64,000 bases of DNA, taken from the NCBI GenBank assembly GCA_026260175.1, contig JAKCWW010001902.1, positions 1 to 64,000 of the forward strand. The letters are read 5' to 3'. This document shows positions 1-12,600 of this stretch, in pieces (within the stretch, counting starts at the first letter, position 1; each line of letters begins with the position of its first letter). The notes under the pieces are model-generated. The model searched no databases. It was not told the origin of the DNA and saw only the letters and a program-made list of their open reading frames with translations. The translations under genes and the position numbers were made by a program. This stretch comes from Reticulitermes lucifugus (lineage: Eukaryota; Arthropoda; Insecta; Blattodea; Rhinotermitidae).

Positions 1-190
1 CACACCTTACAAAAACACCCATACTCATACAAAACAAAATACATACAGTAAATACAAGTACACTTATTAGAACACCGTACACACATTACAAAAACATCCA
101 CACCTTACAAAGCATCCACACCCTACAAAAGCATTCACACCTTACAAAAACATCCACACCTTACAAAACATCCACACCTTAGAAAAACAT
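1..190. repeat. Minisatellite, ~17-19 bp unit
   Basis: The window opens inside a tandem array whose unit is close to catccacaccttacaaaaa. About eight imperfect copies are visible, with variation in the A run and single substitutions. The left end is cut by the window edge. It is non-coding and runs directly into a SINE. Confidence 0.85.
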
Positions 191-199
191 CCACACCTC

Positions 200-362
200 C
201 CAGGAAATATTCCTGGTACTCGTTTCTGTTAGAGGCTAAGTCAACCTGAGGGCCATAGTGCGGCCGGAAGGATTATTTCAATGACACCATCGGGAATCGA
301 ATCTGCGACCTTCCGGCATGTAGCGCAGTGCCTCAACCAACTGCACCATCGCATGCGCCACG
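200..362 (-). mobile_element. tRNA-headed SINE, family A
   Basis: Read on the minus strand, the head (about 362 down to 290) has a tRNA-like A-box region (GCAGTTGGTTGAGG) and a B-box-like region before the body. The body shares ccaggaaatattcctgg and the 'gg..ggaaggatt..tcaatgac' stretch with the copy at 15,735-15,966. The two are copies of one pol III-type SINE family. It is not a tRNA gene: the cloverleaf is incomplete and it continues into a shared body. Confidence 0.7.
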
Positions 363-429
363 GTACTAGTAATAGTAAAGTAAAACATAGAGGTAAAGTT
401 GCCCCTATACATGCAATGAAGACCAGACG

Positions 430-630
430 GGGAGTGGAGGTTTAGGTCCACTCATTGTTAACTTTGGCACTAGGTGGATGTAAGTGGTCAGCCCCACGCC
501 CCGGCCGCTTTACCCCCGGGAAAGAGCCCCAAGTACCCTTGACTAGGAGGCTGGGTGGGTCCTGCAGCAAGTGTGGATGCTTTGGAGAAGAGATACATTT
601 CTTGGCCATGCCAGGAATCGAACACAAATG
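430..630 (-). mobile_element. SINE family B copy
   Basis: This copy carries the family-B body: 'gtagaggt.ta', 'ctcatt.ttaac', 'gcactaggtgga', 'cgggaaagagcccc', 'taggaggctggg'. The order matches copies at 1,228-1,500 and 56,490-56,650 on the same strand and reversed copies at 5,745, 9,945, 37,915 and 62,475. The head near 610-630 retains ggaatcgaac, the complement of a pol III B box. Confidence 0.7.
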
Positions 631-739
631 AAACGGTCTTGTAATAAATGCTGGCTGGTCTGTGAAACCAAAGACCCATTTTTATGACACTGCTTCCTAT
701 TATGTATGCACACACAATTTGTCAGTATTTGCCAAAAGA

Positions 740-880
740 AGAGGTCTTATGCATGCTGCTCTCTGCTGTCTCATCATAACTAACTAACTCCATGGAGCAG
801 AGTCCTTCTTGAGAAGCTAACAGGTCATCAGCTAGTCAAGAAATTCCCCACGTTTTGTGGAACCCGAAGGTTCATTACCA
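740..880 (-). mobile_element. LINE 3' tail fragment
   Basis: On the minus strand this reads as the end of a LINE ORF and its 3' flank (gggaatttcttgac... gttagcttctcaagaagg...). The same words recur at 15,170-15,215, 26,205-26,270 and 32,110-32,150 beside clearer reverse-transcriptase C-terminal remnants. Only the tail is present. Confidence 0.55.
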
Positions 881-1227
881 CACTCACAAGAGCCCGCCAC
901 CTGTCCCTATTGCTGCCTCATCATAAGCAAAGTAAATACCATATGGCTGTCAGAAGTGTTTCTGATTGAAGTACCACAGTAATTTTGCTAATATAGGCCT
1001 CAGAGAATATATTGGCAGAAACGTTTTTAATATGTAGGTGTTTCTTGTTCGAAGAGTTCAGTAGACAGGTAACAATTGTGTATGGCTGTAGATGTTGTTA
1101 TTTAGATAGCTAGAATTACGAAATATAGTGTGTGTGGAAGTGAGCATTGTGAATTTTCTTGGGATGAGCAGCAAATCTGCCATGCATGTGGCCTGTCAGC
1201 TGAATAGGCCAAAATAAAAAGGTAAGG

Positions 1228-1500
1228 GTATCCCTGTCTACACTATGAAGGCTTACAGGAGGAGTAGAGGTATAGCTCCAATCATTCTTAACCTCAGCAC
1301 TAGATGGAGTTGGGTGGCCACCTTTACATGCTGGCCACTTTACCCTTGTTAAGGAACCCTGTACCCATTGAATAGGAGGCTGGATCATCTCCAGATGTGG
1401 TCTGAACATGTGGCGAAGACAGAAATCTCTTGTCCCTGCTGGGATTCGAACCCTGGGTCTTCCAACTTGTGGCCTAGTCACAGTACTAACTACACAATCC
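1228..1500 (-). mobile_element. SINE family B, near full length
   Basis: This is the best-preserved minus-strand copy. The head near 1,435-1,500 contains gggattcgaaccctgg, the complement of a strong pol III B box (GGTTCGAATCC). The body has gtagaggtatagctcc, ctcagcactagatgg, ccactttaccc and aataggaggctgga. It defines the family from head to tail. Confidence 0.75.
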
Positions 1501-2439
1501 TGGTTCTGCTGAGTGGGCTATGTTAATATGATAAACAAGCTATCAGGATGTGGTAACTGATAGTTGGCAGATAAAATAATGACCATATACCTGTATTATA
1601 TTCATACTGTGATAAAACATTCTTGGACTGTGAAGGATCTATGGGATGTAGATAAATTCTTTTGTGGTCTGTAGGAGATTGGAATACATTAGCAGAGTGT
1701 CCTCTAAAAGTGAAGTTAAGCCGTGATTCTCTGAATTGTTTCTGGGTGACTGAATTTCTTTATTAATTTCCAAACAACAGAGTGAACAGAGAAAGAAGGA
1801 TGCAGTGGCTAGATACTGTCTTATGATCATCTTGTGTTTCCAGCAGTATAAAATTATAAAAGTGTTAGTAATCAGTTTTGTTTTTTTGGTGTTATATGAG
1901 TGAAAATTCTGGTCATGTGGCACTGTTAGTTGTATGAATTATGTCTGTTGATACCTCTTTTGTGGACAATTCCATGAATCATGCGTACAATTTCTATAAG
2001 ATTCAAGGTTATCATTCAGGTGGTCTAGAAGCTTGCTTGTCTTCCAGGATGTGATGTGTCATCTGGTAGATAAAGACTTGTGTTTTGGAGAAACCTGCCT
2101 TTATTAGTTCCCTGTAGAAACTGTGCTTTACAGGGCTTTGTATAACAGCCCTTTTCAGGACTTGTGTTCATTCTTTTCATTCTCTTTCACTTCTGATTTT
2201 CTCCACTATCTTCACTGTTACCTATCCCGTCAGTGTGGTCTGTATATTGTTTTATTTATTATTTTATTTTGTTTTATTTTCCCCTGTCTTCACTTGTGGT
2301 TTTAATTTTGTAACAGTGGTTTATTTTATTTTTTGGCTTCATTGGCTTTTATTGTGTATATTATCTCTACTTTCTTCACCTCTTTGCATTTTATCTTTTA
2401 CCTCTCTTCTCATGGTGCAGCCTGTTTTAAGGTCAGAGT

Positions 2440-2680
2440 TTCCCATTCAGTTCTGTTCATTGACTGTAGCCTCTTGCATTGGCATTCAGAGACGTAGGAT
2501 GCCATTTAAGTTACACCACTCCCATTGGTTTGCTCTTGCCTTCCCTGTCCTAAGTCTCTTGACTGTAGTTTCCTGCATATCATATTATTCTGCACTGAAG
2601 ATGGAAGCAAGAAGTCCTTCTGAAACGTCTGTATTTATATGTCGCACTGCACGGTATCACATCTCATGAAGTCCATAGGT
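2440..2680 (+). repeat. Interspersed repeat with hammerhead-like core
   Basis: This non-genic segment ends in CTGAAGA at 2,595-2,601, a T, then GGAAG paired through a loop with CTTCT, and GAAACGTC at 2,632-2,639. The neighbouring TGCA and TGTA could form a short outer stem. The translated words 'ALKMEA..SSETSV' are, in my recollection, common noise ORFs in insect repeats. The element's autonomous family is not shown by the sequence. The ribozyme reading is an inference. Confidence 0.5.
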
Positions 2681-2706
2681 TATTTTCTACTGTACCCTCC
2701 CATTTA

Positions 2707-3021
2707 CAGACGGACCCCGACTTATGTAGCTCCAACATATGTAGATCCAGACTTACACAAAAATCTTCTTGTGCCACTACCACTCCAACCACCACCACAC
2801 CCACCCCTGCCTCTGCCTCAATTGAATACGACAGTGACTCCAGTATCGATTATTAATTATTATGTTTTTTATTAATTGTTATTAAAATTATTAATTATTA
2901 TTATATAAGTTATTATTATTGTTTGTAAGGTATATAATAAAACATGGCTCCAAGTTACATAAAAATTGACTTACGCATAGGGTTGTGGAACGATTCACTT
3001 ACATAAGTCAGGGACTTTGTG
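2707..3021. mobile_element. Tigger/pogo-like MITE with TA duplication
   Basis: The left end cagacggaccccgacttatg and the right end, read in reverse as cacaaagtccctgacttatg, form imperfect terminal inverted repeats. Each is bounded by TA (2,705-2,706 and 3,022-3,023), the duplication made by pogo/Tigger and mariner transposases. The interior has an AT-rich ttattaatt simple repeat and no transposase. It is about 315 bp and non-autonomous. Confidence 0.65.
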
Positions 3022-3471
3022 TATATGACAAAATTGGAAGTTAGGTTGGCTCTGTCAGTGTTTGCTACATTGCACTGTGTTTGCCTCCAGGCTGTTTGTA
3101 TTTTTGGAGTCTTTCCAATACAGTATTTTTGACTATACAGGCAGTCCTTGTTAATGTTGGCATTATTAATTATAATGTAGAGTGAAACAATGTAGAACAG
3201 AGAAACAACAAACAATGACTGAGTCATGGAGTCTGGCTGTTGAACATCCTGCCAGCTGCCAGCACAAACAGTGTTAACATGAGTGTGGACAACATTCATT
3301 GAATTTTTGACCAAGAAAAGTTGTCATTAAGGCAATATAGTGTAGTCTGGAGCAACATCAAATGAAGACTCTTTATTTAAGAATTAAACATAGCATTTAT
3401 TCAGTAATTTCACTATAATGTATGTTTAATGTGCAGTTCAATCATGTTATGTTCATATGACTGTATAGCAG

Positions 3472-3672
3472 GATCCAGTTATGAATTCATCATTGCCGAG
3501 ACAAAGGGAGAGAAGAAGAATGTTGGAGTTATTACTTTAAACAGGCCCAAAGTTCTGAATGCACTGTGTGATGGCCTGATGAGAGAGGTCAGTGATGCAG
3601 TGGAGAAGTTTGAAAATGATGATAATGTTGGAGCTCTTGTCATCACTGGAAGCGAAAAAGCATTTGCTGCAG
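3472..3672 (+). CDS. ECHS1: ECHS1 exon 2 (first visible)
   Basis: It encodes [16 protein letters not shown] through [11 protein letters not shown]. The acceptor is ctgtatagcag and the donor gcag|gtaaac. The first codon (GGA) is split by the upstream intron, so a preceding exon must exist. The start of mature-protein homology falls here. Confidence 0.9.
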
Positions 3673-6600
3673 GTAAACAGCCAAACTGAATTGCGCTGGA
3701 CAGATTACAGATGAACTTTGACATTACAGTATTTTATTTGTAGACTGTGTTGTTTGGTTGTTCCATACTTAGAAACCCTGTGTCAGAGGTTCATGTAACT
3801 TGAATTACTGGGGCCATGGGGCCAGGATATTCTAAATGCAGAAGGAAGTACTTCTTTGGTTAATCCAATCTGAGATTGCAAACCTGTTGAGAAAGTTTTG
3901 CAGCTAGTTTGCTAATCTTTCAATCATGTACAAATATTTGCACTATATTTGTTATATGTCGCAGTGTTTGTATTTCCATTTTACATATCTATCTGTTACA
4001 CTCCTCTTTCTTTTGAAGGTGAGCATCATCTCACTTCTTAACTTGGTGGAGCAGGGTCTTTCATAGTAAGTTGATAACAGCTCAACAGATATAGGAATTG
4101 CGTGTTCTTAATTGATCTCAGGACTTCATTATCATGTTCACAAGAGCATGCCCCTATCCTGTGTCAGTTGAATTAATTCACTCTCACACCCTGTTCTTTG
4201 AAGATCTGTTTTAATGTTATCCTCCTGTCTATGCTTATGCACCCTAAATATCTCTTCCCTTCAGGTTTTCCAGCTATGTGTTATTTTCTCATCTCCTGCC
4301 TGTTTCTTCACTTAACAGTATTTGGTAGGAATACAAATAATGAAGCTTCTCATTATGTAATTTTTGGCATCATCCTGTTAGTTTCATCACTAGGTCAAAC
4401 TATTTTTTTGAGATGCATCTTTTATTAAAATCACATTTTGGTAGACTAAATGAAGAAAATCAATATATATATGTTTCACTTTTAGTGTATTATGTAACCA
4501 ATGAGTCATTGTACCTGCTCATGTGATGTTTGGTATGTAGGTGCATTATACTCGTAAATGTACTTAAAGACTTAATCTGACACACCTTTTTTATTTTAAG
4601 AAATTTAAAATCCCATAAGTCACCATCTGTCTGTCTGCCTTCCCTCTATCCAGTTACATATAAAAACTAGAGAAACACTTTATGGTTCTTCATGAAATTT
4701 GGGAATTGTACAAAATACTGTCAAGTGGTTTCATTTTATATGAAGAACTGTGTTTCTATGCATATGAGCATTTCCATGCCTGTTGTACACATGCATGGAG
4801 TCATCACATCCTTGTGTACACATGCACAGTTTGTGTTGCACTGTGGATCCATACGCAAGTTAGAACAATAAAATCACAATTTGTGTCATTTAAATCCCAT
4901 GTGCCAAAAATGGTGCACCACATAGACTGTGTTTTCTCCATATCCTAGGAGCAATGTTATATTCAAACATAATAGGAACTACTTATAATTGTAGTGTAGT
5001 TGCAAGGATTTGTAGAAGGGCAGACACTTCGAAACAGTTATGTTATGCATACATTTTATAGCTTGTTGTGTTAAAAAAAATTATCTACATTGTAATAGTG
5101 AAGGTAGAAAACCTTAAGATTATGTTTGGCAGTGTTCAGTAGTGGGAATTTGTTCCCGTGTAAATGTGGCATCACTAAGGTTTGTCATTTGTAACTCGTG
5201 CTAGCCAGTTTTGTGTACATGGAAACTTTTGAAAGGAAGTAGGCATGATTAGTTCTTCCCAAAACTCCTTGCTAATGTACTATGTTATTTTATAACACAG
5301 GAGCTGACATTAAGGAAATGCAACATAATACTTATGCGAAGAATATAAGGGGAAACTTCCTGAGCCATTGGAACCGAGTTGCATCTTGCAGGAAACCTGT
5401 GATAGCGGCTGTCAATGGCTATGCTGTAAGTGATTCAGTAGTTATATAATGCCTTAGTGTGGTGTACCTGCAGCTGTCTGTGGTGTTTACTGATAAAAAG
5501 TAAGCAGATTGCTGTGGTAAAGGAGTTGCATTTTGTTACTAACTACAGTCAAACTCAGTTATAACATTGTGACAGTGATTGAATAATTTGTGTCATTATA
5601 AATGAGTCTTGTTCTAACTGAGGGGTATGGTATTAATATAGAATTAGTTGGTGCCACAAAATGTTTGATGCTGTAGACTAGGTATTGGATTATACTGATG
5701 TTACTGTAACAAAGTTTGACTGTATTACTTTGTGTGGCAGCTGGGATAGTATACTTGGTATAGTGATTAGGCTGTGGACTGGACATCTGAAGAACTGTGG
5801 TTTCATTTCTGGCAAGGGTATTTTCTCTTTTGCAAAGAATGTTGACAGGAGGCTGGGATCCACCCAGCCTCCTGTCAAATGAGAACTGGTGGCTCTCTGC
5901 CCAAGGTAAAGTGGCTAGGAGGTGAAGCTGACCACTCACCCCAGTCTGGTTCAAAGTAGAGCTGTGCACCAATGCCTTCAATGTGTGCACAGGGGCACCT
6001 TTACCTTCTATTGGTTTGTGTGTTTGTCTGTGTGAGAGAGAGAGAGTGTTTAAATTCATACAGAACTTTTGTCAGCTGAAAGGCTGAAATGGGAAAATAA
6101 TGAAGAAGTAAGGGATGATGGTGTAGAATGGATGCATCTGTCTAAGGATAAGGTCCGTCGGTGGGTTCTTGTGAACCAAGTAATGAAAGTTTGGGTCCCA
6201 TAAAAGGCTGGGAATTACTTGAAGAGGTAAGCGGATATTAATATTTTAGTTGGTTGGTTAGGTGGAGCTAGTTCATATGTAGCTTTACTGAGTTAAATTA
6301 TTTCCATGCCATTTTGGATTGAATATTTCTGAAATGTGTGTGGAGTAATACTATAAAAACAGATCACCTGGCCAATTCACATTTTATTATATTAACATTC
6401 AATGGATGAAGTTTAAATGTACATCAATACGAGAAGTTTCAATGTAGTATCAGTACAAGAAATTGAAATGTGGATCAATACAAGAGGTTTAAATGTAGAT
6501 CAATACAAGAAGTTTAAATGTAGTATCAGTACAAGAACTTGAAATGTAGAATTTTGCTTCTTAGCCTGGGTTTTTAAGATGTTTGTTAAGTCCAGATTGC

Positions 6601-9600
6601 AGCATATCAGAAAATATGTTGCATTTATTACAGTTTCAAGGCTGTATGTTCTGTATGAAAATTGTATTTGTGAGAGTGAATCCATTGAGTGGTATGTGAA
6701 GTTCTAAAATAGTCTGTGTTGGTTTGCATTTCTGTACAACTACTTTCATATCAGTAAGAAAATTGTACTGTATCCAGCTGTTGGGAAGTTCCAGAATATA
6801 TTAATGCCAGCTGTCTGTGGCACTTCCTACATTTGTCATGATTATGAACAGCATATTCTGCATGCTTGTGCAGATGTTATATTTTAGTACAAGACTGCCT
6901 GTTTGTATAAGAGCAGTAATAGTGTGGCTTATCTTATTGTTTTACATTATAGAGGCTATGGGAAGATAATGAGTTGGGGACCCCCCTATAATTATTAACA
7001 AAGTCACACCCAGATCTCTCAGAGTACTGCCTTCTGTCAGGGGAACAATCAGGTTTGAAAGAACCCACAAAAAATTTTATTATTCTGTATGTTTCAGGAC
7101 CCCGCCTCCATGCCACAGGCCTTATTTATGTCATTGGTAGCTACTGAGGTATGCAGTTTTAAGATTGAAGTCTTCTGGAATGTTACACCATGTCACATGA
7201 TATGGTTACCAATGTCGGGGTGCAGTGTAGTGCCTCCAAAATGTTAACTATTTATAGTCGACATGGCATAACATTCAATCAGTCTTCATGAGCAACAACA
7301 CGTCAAGAATCTTAAATCTTGCATACAGTTCTTACCTTAACTCTCACACACTACAGGACAGTACAGGACGTTCCTTCTTCTAGAATTTATTACAAAAGAC
7401 ATTATTGAACTAATATTGGAGGGGACATTGGAAGTGACTGAGGATAACTGTGAAAAAACCTGACCAAGGGGGGTTCCAGCAGGGTTTACCAGAGGGTCAG
7501 ACAAATAGGGGTGGCCATAATCACATCACATGAAAAGGCCTGACATTGTGTAACACCACCCCTGTATTTGTGAACCTTACCCAAACTAATATTACACCAT
7601 TTGTTTGTGGAAGGTAAGAGGGATGCATATAGCACATATATGTAGTTCTATATGAAAGCCAGTTTAACAAATAATAATTTGTTGAAAGAATAAAGCAAAG
7701 TAATGAACAAATAAGGTACTGTTATAAGGTACAGATCCAGAGGAAGAATGCCCAGTTTAATGTCTAAACTGTTGCCACTCCATGCCATATAAACACAATT
7801 AAATAGAATCCAGAACTTGCATGTCATTGTAAGGACATGAAGGACATGAAGTGTCGAAACTTACCTTACCAATGACCATCCAAGGGGTCTGTCCCAGGTT
7901 CCCCTTTGCCAGATGTCATACTGAACATATTACTTGCCTTCTGAACATCTGATTGTGAATGAAATAATAGTGTTTTTCAAAAGGAAAATAATTTTCAAAC
8001 ATTACGTTCCCAAGAAACACATGTTTTGGAATGCAAATTTGCATCTTATGTGACATGCTTGGCTGCACACATGGAGAGGAACAGGACATGTGCAACCACA
8101 TATATCAGCAAAAAACATAGCTTTAAGGCACTTAAAAATAAAGGCAGAGGGACATTGGCACAAGCTATATATGGACTTTCTTCATCGCCCAGATTGTTTG
8201 ATGATATTACAGAAAGGAGGATTAGTTGTTGCAGGACAGTCACACCTAACAGAAGGGGAACATCACGTGACCTACTAGCACCAAATGAGGCAGTATTTAG
8301 TCTAGAACCAGAGGTAACTTGACAGGGTGTGAAGATATAAATATACCGACAAATATGCACAATATGCACCAGCAAATGGTAACTTCTGTGATGGGCATGA
8401 AAACACATGGAACTGGCAGGTGAAATGAAATGTTATCGATATGTATGTTATGACAAAGCAACATTTGACTATTTGCACACACAAAAGTTAACAAGGATGG
8501 TTCATAGGATCTTCGTTTTGTACTTGACACACATGCAATATTTCCATGGCATCATAAATCTGAATGCAGTGCAGGAGCACTAACCACTCAACTGTGATGT
8601 TTGATGAACTGGCTTGTGTTGTGGTATATTTGTGTTTTGCTGTGAGAAGTGAATGAAAAATTTGTTGCTGTTTCAGCTTTTCAGTTGGTATAAGAACATG
8701 GCAATAGTAACTTTTATTTTCCTTAACATTCTTCTTGTCAGTCTCCTTGTCCTTATTCTCCTATATATCCTCCTCATTTTGCTGTTCTGGCCACTTCTCC
8801 TTCACAAGGATTTGAGTGCTTTGAAGTGTGTTGCAGACCTCAGAAGTGGAACTGGTCTTTCCATTGACTTGGGACATCTTCCCATGAGGCAGTAATTTTC
8901 AAACTTTCTTATCCATGACCGAAAACCATAAATGTTATTGGCCTTGTGATCCAGATACAGCAAAAGCTGGTTTATTCAGCACTGATGATCTGGTTTAGTT
9001 TAGTTTAGTTTGTATTTCATCCTAGAAATCATTACAGAATGATATTGGACACGTCCAGAGAGTAGTTACAGTATTAACCAGAAATTTGCAGAGGCCCATT
9101 ACATTTCACTATTCCACCTACCACCAGCACCCAGCATTGATTGTGAGAATTCAGAAGCAAAAATTGATCAAGAAAGACTAATTGCAGGATGAATTTACAT
9201 AAGTGAATAGTTAAGATAACAACATTAATGTATGTGTCTGTGTCTTGTTGGTTTTTGTACGTTATACACCATGTTACACAAGTAGTGATGACAAGGGAAT
9301 AGAAATTGCAGCAGGGAAAATAGGACAGGACATCAAGTGGCAAATTAAGTGGTTAGATCTGTTCATGAAGCTGCTAGGTGTGATAAGGTAGACGTTAGGT
9401 GTAACATTCTTATATCCAGAAAACTGCAATATCTGGCAACCCTGTGGCCCTGGAGGTGCTAAATAATCCAGCTTTTACTGCAGTACCAGCACTCATTCAG
9501 ACCTCATTCAAACCATTAAGTTTGCTTGATTCTTTTGGGAGTTCATGACCCAGTAGAAGGCTGTTGGATTGTGACCTTAGGTTGGAGGATCCTTGCCATG

Positions 9601-12600
9601 AGGAAATTATGGTGGTTCATATTGGAGAGGAAATGTCAGTGCTGCAAAATATGTTTTTTATTTTCAGCTGGGAGGTGGATGTGAGCTGGCCATGATGTGT
9701 GACATAATTTATGCAGGAGACAAAGCTAAGTTTGGACAACCAGAAATTGCAATAGGGACAATTCCAGGTGCAGGTGGCACCCAGCGATTACCGAGGTACA
9801 TTGGCAAGTCTAAAGCTATGGAGATAACTCTCACAGGAGTGCCAATAACAGCACAAGAGGCTGAGAAAGCAGGTAGATGCCTTGCTCACTGTTTATGGGT
9901 GTGAAAGTGTTTGATTTGAAAGTGCACCAGATTCTGTAATTGACATTTGTCTGGGGATCATAGAGTGGTCCTCAAAATCAAAAGTTTGAATTTCCTTCAT
10001 TGTACCCCATGGTCATTTTATAATCTAAAAAATTACATTCACTGTCCTCCATCTAGTGTTGCAGTTAAGAATGGGTTGAGCTATACCTCTTCTCCCCCAT
10101 ATGCCTTCATGATGTGCACACAGACAGCTTTACCTTTATGTTACAAAATAATATGGCATGTAAGATTTCACCTCCATTGGACAGTTATATCGCTGTGTAA
10201 GTGCAGGAAGTAACAATGTGCAGAAATAATGTCCTGCTGATAGGTACTGAGACTTTATTGAGACACAAAATGAGAAAAGTAAACTCAGAGAACATCAGAA
10301 ATTATTGCATGCGTTAATCAGTTAGAAAGATTGTGTATTCATTACAGTCCTACAAGTTTTGATTGAACTTTCTCCAATGAACTGTAAATTTATTGCTGTG
10401 ATATGTGCCAGCATGAAGCACGTATTGGGTTTCTTCTTTTTGGTAGTGAAACAATGAAGTCTTGTACAAGCTTAATTCCTCTCTCTGCTGAATTGTTTAT
10501 GAAGACTACTCATAAGATTTCCTGCATGCTGTCTGTTCATTCTATTTTTGAAGCTTTGTGTTTTGAAATTGCAAGACTTTTTTTGAATTTCAGATAACTT
10601 TAAAATGTTGGTCATCACAGAATTTTCCAGATTGTTTTTGAGTATCCCCTGAATGCAGTTTTATTCAATAGCATTACTAGTTGGTCCCTCATTTTCCTCT
10701 AGCATGTACCACCTTCATTTCTTTATTATGTTCTGAACATCATTAGTATAGAAGGTTAGGGACACTGACTCTTCACTTAGATATATGTATGTTATTTTAA
10801 AGACTAGCACTTTATAGAGTGCTTACATGTTCTTGGACACGTCAGATTAAGGACCTTGCTTTTTATTAGAACAACTACACTGTGTGTGTATTTGTGTACT
10901 ATAATATGCCCCCTTTTCCAGTGGCAGATGTTGAGGGAAAAGAATTTTATTACTTTCTCAGATAAATTTTATGTGTACAGCTTTCCTTAATATACTGAAC
11001 TACTTTTCACTGCCTCTTTATAGTGGCCCATTTGAGGTCCATAGAATGATTTTGTGGTGTAACTTTTACCTATTAATCCTTTGTCTTTCTCCCATTACCT
11101 TGTATTACCCTCAGAAATTCTGCATTTCCTCCTTGTATTATTAGTTACTTGAGCATATTTGATAAACATTAATTTAAAATTGACCTTGTACACAGTCTTT
11201 ATACCGCAGAAGTCCCACTTATCTTCATGTGGTCTTTGACAAGCATGCCACATGATTTATTAAGCTTTTGTGTAACAGCCCCAATTATAGTACAGATTTA
11301 AAATATTAAACAAGTACATTGTATTCTTCATTTTCCATTCACAAATTATCCAGTTTGCAGCTTAATCATGTGCCTGTTTGTAGCCTTATTCTTATGCCCC
11401 AGTGTAAAACTACCGTACCTCCGGAGATTGCCGAGCGATGTTTTGTTTTACTACCTGCGGTTAAGTTTATCAATGGCACATTTCTCTTTAAAGCCAACCT
11501 AACAAAGAAACATACCTACCGATGAAAATTTCCCATTTCTTCTAATTAATGTGACATAGACCTCCACCTGTTGGCTCCGTGAGCATATTACAAAAACACT
11601 GTGATGACATTATCAGCTCTGCCATCTTTCATGAAAATATGGCAAGTTGATGTAATCAGCAGGCAGCAGTAGTGTATAAGATCATTTATATTTGTAAGTG
11701 CAGGCATACAAACTTTCATCCCTCCTTACAGCTGAACAAGGTTATGGCTGTTCCACAGTTAGAAGGTGATCTGGATTTATCTGATAAATTACACATATTT
11801 GAAATGACCAGTCTGGTGAACAACAGAGTGAAGATAGCAAGGAAAAGGGAAACAGCAGATATGCTGGTCACATTGTGGCAATTCATTGTGTTGATACTTT
11901 GCTGTAAGTGACAGATCAGTGTGGCTTTGAATATAATGACATCACATGAAAAGCACTGGATGAGTAAAGACAGTACAGAAGTAAATATATGAAATTTATA
12001 AAGAGCCACATGATGCTCAGGTACAAGGAGTTCCTGTATGCTGCCTGCTGATAAACTGAAAACAATGCACTGTGCTGTCTGTTTCTCAGTCTGTGTGTTT
12101 ATGCTGCAAGAGTCAGAATATTGTCTTGATATTCCATTTAAACACACAGAGGTTTTGCTACATAGATTGTGGTCTGTTTTATTCTTTCTTGCCTGTTCTG
12201 TATTTCTTCCTCTGGTTCTTTCTGCTTTTGTGTCATCTGTTTCTTTGCTGTTTACCCTGATAATTCTTTACACTAATATTTGTCTCATTACTAGTGCAGT
12301 GATATATAAATAATGTACTAACATGGCTGTATGTTGTTGCTAGGACATTGCTTTTCAGATATCTGATGGATGTACTGCTTTTTGTAGGTTTGGTGAGTAA
12401 GGTTTTCCCACCTGATCAGCTTGTGACAGAAGCTGTAAAACTTGGAGAAAAAATCTCATCACATTCCCAGTTGATTGTTGCTCTTTGCAAGGAATCAGTT
12501 AATACAGGTATGTGAATATTATGAGTATTATCAGCAAGTTCAATTTATTGATTTGTTAGATTGTGATGATTCTGTTAAAAATCTGTGACATGTTGATTTA

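Noticed and set aside
1-190. CRISPR-like array
   Set aside because: The short repeat has no spacers; it is a plain minisatellite in a eukaryotic genome.
2123-2680. Hydrophobic open frames resembling membrane proteins
   Set aside because: They come from T-rich simple sequence (ttttatttt) and have no family similarity.
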